Part shown: in pieces, positions 23,887 through 30,960 of the stretch
How the letters are laid out: each line of letters starts with the position of its first letter
How positions within the stretch are numbered: the first letter of the stretch is position 1
Source of the DNA: Candidatus Undinarchaeales archaeon
GTDB taxonomy: Archaea; SpSt-1190; JASMDC01
Direction: 5' to 3'
Assembly (NCBI GenBank): GCA_030753015.1
Contig: JASMDC010000002.1
Span: forward strand, 100,567 to 164,566
Length of the DNA stretch: 64,000 bases
Made by a program: the position numbers and the translations under genes
Notes under the pieces: model-generated
Database searches by the model: none
What the model saw: only the letters and a program-made list of their open reading frames with translations
Told to the model about the DNA's origin: nothing

Positions 23887-24978
23887 CTACTCATCGAACA
23901 ACAGGTAGTCCGGCTCTATCACGGAGAAGTAATCGTCCTTCTTGTGCTTCAGTGCCTTTATGCTGTCGTTGATTGCACCGAGGCTCACCTTCTGCTGATC
24001 GATGTGGTAGGTGTTCTTCTCCATCAGGACGATGGTCTCGGTCAATCCAATTGCACCGATGAACCTCTCCCTGAGGTGACTGCTCCACTCCACGCGGTCC
24101 TCGGTTTGGTAGAAAACCTCGAAGAGCAGGTAGTTGAACCTCCCCTCGCAGATGTGGAATGCCATTGGGATGTGCGGGTCGTTCTTCAGGAACCGCAGTA
24201 CGTCCTTCTTGTTCTTCCTGATCTCCACCTTGGTGATCTGGAGCACGCAGCCGGGTGGGACGATGAAGCTGTGGAACCTGCAGACCGGTTCAAGGATCGT
24301 CTTCTCCTTCAACATCATATCGATGCGCCTTCTGATCGTCTTCTTGTGCATCTCCAGTGTCCTGGCAAGGACGGTCTCGTTGATCCCGATGCCCTCTCCC
24401 TTCAACACCGATTCGAGGATGTCTACGTGCATCTCGGTGAGCTGAATACCATTCAGTATGACTTTCTCTCCTCTTTCGACGTGCTGCTTCAGTACCTTTA
24501 TCCCTTCGCTGGGCTCGTACTTCACGATCAGCTGGTTCGAGTAGAAATGGGCCTCTGAGGGGGTTCGGATGTCCCTTGGGGGGATCCTTCCGCTGGTGAC
24601 GAGATGCTCCCTCCATAGCTGGTAGTTGAGTATGTCCTTCTGGAATTGTATCAGAAGGGTGTTGAAGCTTCCCTGCCTGATCTTGAACGCGGCAAAGATG
24701 TGTTTGTCCTTCCTCATCCACTCGAGGACATCCTCGGTGGGCGGGAGGTCCGCCAGGATGATGATCAACAGCGGGTGCGCCTTGTACTGCCTGAAGAACG
24801 GGAAGATGGGCGGATTGATGATCTTGCTCTCCAGGAGCTCATTGACCCTTACCTTGATCGTATTCCTGTGCTTCTTCAGCTTTCTGGAGAGATAGCTCAG
24901 GTTGATGAACAGCCCGGTTCCGCTGCAGATCTCCTTCAGGATCCTGAGGTTGACCTCGTCCATCAACAATCTCGTCAT
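23887..24978 (-). CDS. Transcriptional regulator with two winged-helix domains (Lrp/AsnC-like)
   Basis: A 363-residue protein made of two similar halves. Each begins with a helix-turn-helix: LSYLSRKLKKHRNTIKVRV near residue 30 and ETVLARTLEMHKKTIRRRI near 208. Each HTH is followed by a sensor-like alpha/beta section with the same phrase pattern (HIFAAFKIRQGSFNTLLIQF and HIPMAFHICEGRFNYLLFEV), so the protein is an internal duplication. This resembles archaeal Lrp/AsnC-type regulators with RAM-like ligand domains, fused in tandem. It is divergent from gdhA across a 244-base AT-rich region, so control of glutamate dehydrogenase is a reasonable inference. ATG 24963 is an alternative start. AGG arginine codons are frequent. 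Confidence 0.72.
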   Translation of the reverse strand: MTRLLMDEVNLRILKEICSGTGLFINLSYLSRKLKKHRNTIKVRVNELLESKIINPPIFPFFRQYKAHPLLIIILADLPPTEDVLEWMRKDKHIFAAFKIRQGSFNTLLIQFQKDILNYQLWREHLVTSGRIPPRDIRTPSEAHFYSNQLIVKYEPSEGIKVLKQHVERGEKVILNGIQLTEMHVDILESVLKGEGIGINETVLARTLEMHKKTIRRRIDMMLKEKTILEPVCRFHSFIVPPGCVLQITKVEIRKNKKDVLRFLKNDPHIPMAFHICEGRFNYLLFEVFYQTEDRVEWSSHLRERFIGAIGLTETIVLMEKNTYHIDQQKVSLGAINDSIKALKHKKDDYFSVIEPDYLLFDE

Positions 24979-25222
24979 ACATTCCTGATGATATTGCGAG
25001 GTATTAATACTTTTACTTGTCTCGCGTATTAATTCCGCTAATTTTTATGTTAGTAGTTATCATGGCCAAATTAGATATAATAACTTACTATTGCGCCGTA
25101 TTTTACCAATTAACATAACATTTAATAGTATTATTTGATAAAAAATCTAGAAATAGTGTAAATATAGTATAAATAGAAATGAGGGCTTCATATTACCAGG
25201 ATCGTGCATCCGGGTGAAAGAC
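24979..25222. promoter_or_regulatory. AT-rich divergent control region between regulator and gdhA
   Basis: This 244-base stretch is very AT-rich and has many TATA-like elements, for example TATTAATACTTTTAC near 25000-25016, TAGATATAATAAC near 25072-25084, and TATAGTATAAATAG near 25163-25176. A near-perfect inverted repeat, TAGTAGTTAT at 25051-25060 and ATAACTTACTA at 25080-25090, has two helical turns between its halves and could bind the tandem winged-helix regulator encoded leftward. The ribosome site GGGTGA at 25210-25215 sits six bases before the gdhA ATG at 25223. Confidence 0.5.
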
Positions 25223-26473
25223 ATGGAGAACCTGAACCCCTATCATATAGCACAGATGCAGTTCGACCAAGCTGCGGACAAACTTGGCCTGAACAGCTGG
25301 ATGCGGGATTTCCTCAAGACCCCTGACAGGAACGTGTCGGTCGACTTCCCGGTCAAGATGGACGACGGGAGCATCAAGATCTTCGCCGGATATCGGGTCC
25401 AACACAACAATACACGAGGGCCGTACAAGGGTGGCCTGAGGTTCAGTCCAGAGGTCAACCTCGACGAGGTGAGGGCGCTGGCCTCCTGGATGACGTGGAA
25501 GACCGCTGTCGTGAACGTCCCGTTCGGCGGGGCGAAGGGTGGCGTCGTGTGCGACCCACGCAAGTTGTCCACGTGCGAGCTCGAGAGGATCACGCGGAGG
25601 TTCACCTACGAAATCAGGAACGTCATCGGTCCCGACGTCGACATCCCGGCCCCGGACGTCAACACGAACGCACAGGTGATGACCTGGATCGTCGACACCT
25701 ACAGCATGTGGAACGGCCATAGCGAGTTCCGGGTCGTTACCGGGAAACCCACCTTCCTCGGAGGGAGCTACGGGAGGGCGGAGGCGACGGGAAGAGGTGT
25801 CATGGTCGCCGCTATGAAGGCCGTGAAGGACGCGGGCCTCGAACCCCAGGACCTGACCGCTGTGATCCAGGGCTTCGGGAACGTCGGCAGCCATACGGCA
25901 AGGTTGCTGGCCGAGCAGGGAGTCAAGATCATTGGAATAAGCGACATCTCCACGGCCATACACAATCCCGATGGGATCGATGTTCAGGACGTGGAGGCCT
26001 ATCTCAAGAAGAACAAGGTCCTCGAGGGATACGACAAGGCACAGCATATCCGCCCTAAGGAGAAGGTCCTCGAACTGAAGACGGACATCCTCGTACCCGC
26101 GGCCCTTGAGAACCAGATCACCAGCGCCAATGCGGGGAACGTCGATTGCAGGTTCATCGTGGAGGGCGCGAACGGCCCCACCACGCCCGATGCTGACAGG
26201 ATTCTCAAAAAGAAAGGGATCCTTGTCATCCCGGACATCCTGGCCAACGCGGGCGGGGTCACGGCCAGCTACTATGAATGGGTCCAGAACGTGCAGCGGG
26301 AGCAGTGGCCATACGAGAAGGTCGTCACCAAGCTAGAGAAAAAGCTCGTCCAGGCCTACAACGATGTCAGGGACCTGGCAGAAAGAGAGGACGTGGACAT
26401 GCGGATCGCCGCTTACATGATCGCCATCGGGAGGGTGGCGAAGGCAACAGAAGCCCGGGGGGTGTTTCCCTAG
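25223..26473 (+). CDS. gdhA: Glutamate dehydrogenase
   Basis: A 416-residue hexameric-type glutamate dehydrogenase catalysing reversible conversion of 2-oxoglutarate and ammonia to glutamate with NAD(P)H. Signatures include GPYKGGLRFSPEV (glutamate-binding Lys), KTAVVNVPFGGAKGG with the catalytic Lys region, and the dinucleotide-binding GFGNVGSHTARLLAE. The C-terminal helix is complete. GGGTGA at 25210-25215 is well placed for ATG 25223; the in-frame GTG 25214 overlaps this ribosome site and is less likely. Roughly half the Arg codons are AGG, more than in adenosine deaminase or guaA of this window. It is directly followed, with no gap, by an unknown gene and a NifX-like gene. Confidence 0.95.
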   Translation: MENLNPYHIAQMQFDQAADKLGLNSWMRDFLKTPDRNVSVDFPVKMDDGSIKIFAGYRVQHNNTRGPYKGGLRFSPEVNLDEVRALASWMTWKTAVVNVPFGGAKGGVVCDPRKLSTCELERITRRFTYEIRNVIGPDVDIPAPDVNTNAQVMTWIVDTYSMWNGHSEFRVVTGKPTFLGGSYGRAEATGRGVMVAAMKAVKDAGLEPQDLTAVIQGFGNVGSHTARLLAEQGVKIIGISDISTAIHNPDGIDVQDVEAYLKKNKVLEGYDKAQHIRPKEKVLELKTDILVPAALENQITSANAGNVDCRFIVEGANGPTTPDADRILKKKGILVIPDILANAGGVTASYYEWVQNVQREQWPYEKVVTKLEKKLVQAYNDVRDLAEREDVDMRIAAYMIAIGRVAKATEARGVFP

Positions 26474-27322
26474 ATGGCCTTGCTCGTCGCGACCCGGGAG
26501 GGGGACCGTATCCTTGTCGTACGGAAGGGCCACCACCCCTCCTTACAGGTCTATAGACTGATAGGAAGGGAAGAGCACGGTTTCCGCTTCTATGGAGCGT
26601 TCCACCGGTTCGAGCTGGCCCTGGACAAAGACATGCCATTATCGGCTCAACCCTACGGTCATCTTGGCTCGTGTTCGGACCTATCGGGAAGGGCGATGAC
26701 CGCCATCGGCAAGGATAGAAGGCCCGTCCTCTCAACCACGGCAGTGCGGATGACCATGCTGGAACGTCCGCTCTATTCGTTCATTGGCGAATATCATCGT
26801 GACTCCCTCGATGAGATCCTTGAATGGTACCCTCCGGGAGAAGAGGACATGCCGTACGCATCCATCTCGACATCAGCCCTTGCCGCGGGCGATTCCGGGG
26901 ATGATGTCTATCTGAACACCCTGTTCCTCATGACCGGCGGATACGGCCTGCTGACGAAGATATCTGCCGTGGCCGGCAGGGACATCGAGGACTGCTGCAG
27001 TCCCGAGTTCCACTTCGAGACACACAAGGTGAGATTGGAGACAAATCCTCTGAGAAGGATCCAGGAGAACGATGTCGTTGCAGGCGCGGTCCTGGTTGGA
27101 TTGGGAGTTGCCTCCAATCCAGAAATAATCACGCCCCTTGAGCTAGAATCAGGTGACGATCCACACGAGGTGGACAGGCTGCTGGATGAGCTGTTCCTGA
27201 CGCTGACCCAGGGGCGCCAGCTCGTGCCACGACAGGATTCCAGGGTTACTGGTCGGCCGAGCTCGCCCGTCTGTACCACCGCGGCGCTCTCGGGCCTGCT
27301 GAGCACGGTCATCACGAAATGA
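26474..27322 (+). CDS. Hypothetical protein in gdhA operon
   Basis: A 282-residue soluble protein whose ATG directly follows the gdhA stop codon, so it is co-transcribed and perhaps translationally coupled. The N-terminal part (LLVATREGDRILVVRKGHH) looks like a strand-rich domain; the centre has YASISTSALAAGDSGDDVY and a Cys pair in DIEDCCSPEFHFETHKVRL; the end is helical. I do not recognise a family. The conserved neighbours (glutamate dehydrogenase before, a NifX/NifB-C-like protein after) point to nitrogen or cofactor metabolism but do not define a reaction. No membrane segment or signal peptide. Confidence 0.6.
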   Translation: MALLVATREGDRILVVRKGHHPSLQVYRLIGREEHGFRFYGAFHRFELALDKDMPLSAQPYGHLGSCSDLSGRAMTAIGKDRRPVLSTTAVRMTMLERPLYSFIGEYHRDSLDEILEWYPPGEEDMPYASISTSALAAGDSGDDVYLNTLFLMTGGYGLLTKISAVAGRDIEDCCSPEFHFETHKVRLETNPLRRIQENDVVAGAVLVGLGVASNPEIITPLELESGDDPHEVDRLLDELFLTLTQGRQLVPRQDSRVTGRPSSPVCTTAALSGLLSTVITK

Positions 27323-27329
27323 GAAGGAG

Positions 27330-27704
27330 ATGAACACGATGAAGATCTGCATAACCTCATACGGTAGACACATGGAAGATATAGTGGACCCCTGCTTCGG
27401 AGACAACTCCATCTTCCTCATCGTGGACACAGAGACTGGGACGATGGAGGCCGTCGACAACGCCTCGTGCTCCGCAACCCAGGGCGACGGTTTCGAACTG
27501 GCCCAGAGGATGCTAGAACTCGGGGTGAAAGCGGTAATCACAGGTAACGTGAGCCCCGAGGACTTCCGCGCTCTCAAGGCCGCCGGTATACTCGTCTACA
27601 CGGGAGCGTCAGGCAGGGCCAGGGATGCTCTGGTACGATTCGAGATGGGTGATCTAACACGACTGGGAAGCCCGGGCGGGGGAGTCAGCAGGGAATTGAC
27701 ATAA
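27330..27704 (+). CDS. Dinitrogenase iron-molybdenum cofactor (NifX/NifB-C)-like protein
   Basis: A 124-residue single-domain protein of the NifX/NafY/NifB-C-terminal family. It opens with MKICITSYGRHMEDIVDPCFG, the typical first strand and loop with one Cys, and continues with FLIVDTETGTMEAVDN, GVKAVITGNVSPEDFRALKAAGI and a Gly-rich tail. Members bind iron-sulfur or iron-molybdenum precursors, though many archaea that do not fix nitrogen carry them with unknown roles. ATG 27330 and ATG 27339 are both possible; GAAGGAGA lies just upstream. It closes the gdhA operon. No other nif gene is seen in the window, so nitrogen fixation is not implied. Confidence 0.85.
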   Translation: MNTMKICITSYGRHMEDIVDPCFGDNSIFLIVDTETGTMEAVDNASCSATQGDGFELAQRMLELGVKAVITGNVSPEDFRALKAAGILVYTGASGRARDALVRFEMGDLTRLGSPGGGVSRELT

Positions 27705-27754
27705 GGATCCGGTCAGGGAAGAATGAATGATTCCTATCAGTATTAAGTTATGAG

Positions 27755-27828
27755 GGCCGATGCCGGGATTTGAACCCGAGCTCGGGGATCCACAGTCCCC
27801 GGTGCTAACCAGGCTACACCACATCGGC
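27755..27828 (-). tRNA. tRNA-His (GTG anticodon)
   Basis: The minus strand folds as a full cloverleaf: acceptor stem GCCGATG with CATCGGC, anticodon arm GGGGA-CTGTGGA-TCCCC giving anticodon GUG, and T arm around GGTTCAAAT. The discriminator base is C, as expected for archaeal tRNA-His, and CCA is not encoded. The base before position 1 in the gene is C, not the G that histidyl-tRNA synthetase normally requires at -1. No intron is seen. It lies 14 bases downstream of tRNA-Val on the same strand and probably shares its transcript. Confidence 0.95.
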
Positions 27829-27842
27829 GCCGCGACGGCCTA

Positions 27843-27917
27843 TGGGCCCGGCCGGATTCGAACCGGCGATCCCCCGCTAGTAAGGCGGATGTCATGGACC
27901 AACTAGACCACAGGCCC
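27843..27917 (-). tRNA. tRNA-Val (TAC anticodon)
   Basis: The minus strand folds as a cloverleaf with acceptor stem GGGCCTG paired to CGGGCCC (one G-U pair), anticodon arm CCGC-CTTACTA-GCGG giving anticodon UAC, and T arm GCCGG-TTCGAAT-CCGGC. The discriminator is A and CCA is not encoded. A TATA element CTTTTTAACC on this strand near 27945-27954 lies about 32 bases upstream and would drive both this gene and the following tRNA-His. Confidence 0.95.
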
Positions 27918-28022
27918 GCCGCAGCCTCCCCACAGTGGGCAAAGGTTAAAAAGGCTTTCTCACAGGTGAGCGGGCCTTCGCCCGGGCAAAGCAAAGCTTC
28001 ATATTAACGAAGGGATAGGTGT

Positions 28023-30212
28023 GTGGCGGGAGTCACCGTGACGGGGAAGAAGCGATCGAGGACGGAGATACGGATCAAAGGTCCCCGGATCGAGCGGGTG
28101 GAGACAAAGGGGCCGTCGTCCGGATCCCGTAAGGTCCCCCCGACGATCACTGCACCGGAGCCCGAAGGACCTCCCATGCCCACCGATGGCACCGGGCTCA
28201 TCGTCATCGATCCGTGGCTCGAGCCGTACAAGCGGGAGCTGAGGCTCCGCCATGAGCGCTACGAGCGCATGCTCGACCATATCTACGCGCACAACTCCTC
28301 GCTCACGGAGTTCGCCTCCGGCCACATCTGGTTCGGCATCCACGAGGTGAAGGGCGGATGGGTGTACCGCGAGTGGGCTCCCAATGCCAAGGCCCTCTAC
28401 CTCACAGGCGACTTCAACGGCTGGGACCGCACGTCTCATCCGCTGGAGCGGAAGGAGATGGACCAGTGGGAGATCTTCCTCCCCCGGAAGGAGTACGGGA
28501 AGACGTTCACCCACGGCAGCAAGATCAAGGTCCACGTGGTCTCCGATGAGGGCGGCATGGACCGCATCCCTCTCTACGTCCGCCGTGCCGTCCAGGACGA
28601 CAATACCAAGGACTTCGCCGGCCAGGTGTGGCTGCCGCCGAATCCCTTCAAATGGACGGACAGCAGGTTCAAGCCGAAGAAGGACGAGTCGCTCATCATC
28701 TACGAAGCCCATGTCGGTATGGCCCAAGAGAAGGAGGGTATCGGGACCTACCGCGAGTTCGCGGACAACGTCCTCCCCCGCATCAAGGAGCTGGGATACA
28801 ACGCCATCCAGCTCATGGCCGTCCAGGAGCACCCGTACTACGGCTCCTTCGGCTACCATGTCTCGAACTTCTTCGCCCCCTCGTCGAGGTTCGGCACACC
28901 CGAGGACCTCAAGTACCTCGTCAACACCGCTCACCGCCTGGGCATCCGGGTGCTGCTCGACCTCGTGCACTCCCATGCCGTCAAGAACCTGGCCGAGGGC
29001 ATCAACCGGTTCGATGGCACCGTATGGCAGTTCTTCCACGAGGGGGCACGCGGGGAGCACATCTCTTGGGACTCCATGCTCTTCAACTACGGGAAGATCG
29101 AGGTCGTTCACTTCCTTCTCTCCAACCTCCGGTACTGGCTGGAGGAGTTCCACTTCGACGGTTTCCGGTTCGACGGCATCACCTCCATGATGTACCTCCA
29201 CCATGGGTTCGGAGTGGACTTCACACACTACGACATGTACTTCAGGCACAACATCGACCACGAGGCCATCACTTACCTCCAGCTTGCCGCCACCCTCTGC
29301 AAGGAGGTGAAGTCCTGCTCCTGGCTCATCGCCGAGGACATGTCGGGCATGCCGGGGCTCGGGCGTGCCGTCATCGAGGGAGGCCTTGGCTTCGACTATC
29401 GGCTGGGCATGGGCATCCCGGACTACTGGATCAAGCTACTCAAGCACGTGCCCGACGAGAACTGGAGCATGCATGAGCTGTGGAACGTGCTCACCGACCG
29501 GCGACCGTCCGAACGGACCATCGCCTATGCCGAGAGCCACGACCAGGCGCTGGTGGGTGATAAGACCCTTGCATTCTGGCTCATGGATGCGGACATGTAC
29601 TGGTTCATGCGCACCGGCGACCAGAGCCTCCGCATCGACCGCGGCATGGCCCTCCACAAGATGATCCGGCTCATCACGCTCGCCCTGGGCGGTGAAGGGT
29701 ACCTCAACTTCATCGGTAACGAGTTCGGCCATCCAGAGTGGATCGACTTTCCTCGGGAGGGCAACGACTGGAGCTACGAGCACGCCCGCCGCCAGTGGTC
29801 GCTGGCCGATGACAAGGATCTCCGCTATCGGTACCTGCTCGCGTTCGACAAGGTCATGATCAAGCTCGCTACTGAGACGAGCGTGCTTGCAGCAGGCCCT
29901 GCCCGTCGGCTCAACGTGGACGAGGCCAACAACGTGCTCATCTTCGAGCGGGGAGGGCTCATCTTCATCTTCAACTTCAATCCTTCAGCCTCCATCCCGG
30001 ACTACCTGTTCGGTGTACACGAGGCGGGCGAGTACCGTATCGTGCTGGACAGCGATGCGAGCGACCTCGGCGGCCATGGGCGGGTGGATAGCTCGGTCGC
30101 GCTGTTCAGCCAAGAGATCCCAGCCCACGACCAGGCTCAGTCCGTGCAGGTGTATATTCCTTCCCGGACGGTCCTCGTGCTCCGCAAGGTCGGCGCGAAG
30201 ACCGGCACATAG
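28023..30212 (+). CDS. glgB: 1,4-alpha-glucan branching enzyme, eukaryotic-type GH13
   Basis: A 729-residue glycogen branching enzyme that cuts alpha-1,4 chains and re-attaches them by alpha-1,6 bonds. After about 50 basic, Pro-rich residues come a CBM48-like domain (YREWAPNAKALYLTGDFNGW) and the GH13 barrel: DGFRFDGITSM with nucleophile Asp384, LIAEDMSGMPGLG with acid/base Glu438, and YAESHDQALVGDK with Asp507. The wording of these motifs, plus FTHGSKIKV, IPSRTVLVLRK and NEFGHPEWIDFPREGN, follows human and plant enzymes more than bacterial GlgB or archaeal GH57 enzymes. GTG 28023 or GTG 28038 may be the start; TATA CATATTAACG is at 28000-28009. Confidence 0.93.
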   Translation: MAGVTVTGKKRSRTEIRIKGPRIERVETKGPSSGSRKVPPTITAPEPEGPPMPTDGTGLIVIDPWLEPYKRELRLRHERYERMLDHIYAHNSSLTEFASGHIWFGIHEVKGGWVYREWAPNAKALYLTGDFNGWDRTSHPLERKEMDQWEIFLPRKEYGKTFTHGSKIKVHVVSDEGGMDRIPLYVRRAVQDDNTKDFAGQVWLPPNPFKWTDSRFKPKKDESLIIYEAHVGMAQEKEGIGTYREFADNVLPRIKELGYNAIQLMAVQEHPYYGSFGYHVSNFFAPSSRFGTPEDLKYLVNTAHRLGIRVLLDLVHSHAVKNLAEGINRFDGTVWQFFHEGARGEHISWDSMLFNYGKIEVVHFLLSNLRYWLEEFHFDGFRFDGITSMMYLHHGFGVDFTHYDMYFRHNIDHEAITYLQLAATLCKEVKSCSWLIAEDMSGMPGLGRAVIEGGLGFDYRLGMGIPDYWIKLLKHVPDENWSMHELWNVLTDRRPSERTIAYAESHDQALVGDKTLAFWLMDADMYWFMRTGDQSLRIDRGMALHKMIRLITLALGGEGYLNFIGNEFGHPEWIDFPREGNDWSYEHARRQWSLADDKDLRYRYLLAFDKVMIKLATETSVLAAGPARRLNVDEANNVLIFERGGLIFIFNFNPSASIPDYLFGVHEAGEYRIVLDSDASDLGGHGRVDSSVALFSQEIPAHDQAQSVQVYIPSRTVLVLRKVGAKTGT

Positions 30213-30246
30213 GCTTTATATCATTTCAACACCGAGGCCCGAGCGC

Positions 30247-30960
30247 ATGAATCCCTTCGAAGGTATGGACCCCATCCTGGGCATCGATCCGCTCTATCTC
30301 TTCATCGGCGTGGGGGGTATCGGGGTGCTCGCCGTCGTGCTCATCCTCCTCCTGAAGAAGAAGAGGAAGGGCGGTTCCTTCACGGACCCGCGTGCCTACG
30401 AGATAATCATGAACATCGAAGCGCTCGAAGACCGGCTCAAGGAGAGGCGGATCGAGGTCGAGGATTTCGTGGATAAGACCGAGGAGGAGATCGATATCAT
30501 CCGGCAGAAGGACATGGCCTACAATAACCAGATCATGCACTTCCACCAGGAGGCGTTCATGGCCCTCCGGGACAATAACGCCACCGGGGCGAGGACTTTC
30601 ATCATGAACAAGTTGGCCGTCAAGGCCAAGCTCAAGAGCAAGGAGAACCTGCAGAACCTAGTCAAGAAATGTCGGCTGATGGTGGAGGGCATCGCCAACC
30701 ACCAGCAGTCGCTGAATATCTCCAGGGAGGAGACTGAGAGCCTGGGCCGCCGGGAGGAGGTGCTCCAGGACGAGGATCCCTTCTACCTCATCGTGGAGAC
30801 ACTGTCCCTCATCGACCGCGATGTCGAGAGCTACGAGGAGAAGCTCGCCGACATGCGTGATAAGAAGCGGGACATCCAGTCTGCTTCTGTGAAGGTCGAT
30901 GACGAGCAGGTCGATAGCGAGCTAGTGGAGATGGAGAAGGAGGCCGGGTTCTCCGCATGA
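30247..30960 (+). CDS. Membrane-anchored coiled-coil protein, possibly PspA/ESCRT-III-like
   Basis: A 237-residue protein with an N-terminal membrane helix (YLFIGVGGIGVLAVVLILLL, residues about 16-35) followed by KKKRKGG and a long, highly charged helical region (about 50-220). The middle has a pattern like PspA/Snf7 helices: an Ala-rich helix with Asn-Asn-Ala-x-x-Ala-Arg, then a run of Lys (EAFMALRDNNATGARTF; NKLAVKAKLKSKENLQ). This similarity is by eye only and the N-terminal anchor is unusual for ESCRT-III. ATG 30247 lies 28 bases after TATA TTTATATC. Its stop overlaps the start of the ferredoxin/ATPase gene (ATGA), so the two products are probably made together. Confidence 0.6.
   Translation: MNPFEGMDPILGIDPLYLFIGVGGIGVLAVVLILLLKKKRKGGSFTDPRAYEIIMNIEALEDRLKERRIEVEDFVDKTEEEIDIIRQKDMAYNNQIMHFHQEAFMALRDNNATGARTFIMNKLAVKAKLKSKENLQNLVKKCRLMVEGIANHQQSLNISREETESLGRREEVLQDEDPFYLIVETLSLIDRDVESYEEKLADMRDKKRDIQSASVKVDDEQVDSELVEMEKEAGFSA

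Noticed and set aside
27330..27704. Evidence for nitrogen fixation
   Set aside because: NifX-like domains are widespread in archaea that do not fix nitrogen, and no nifH, nifD or nifK is present.
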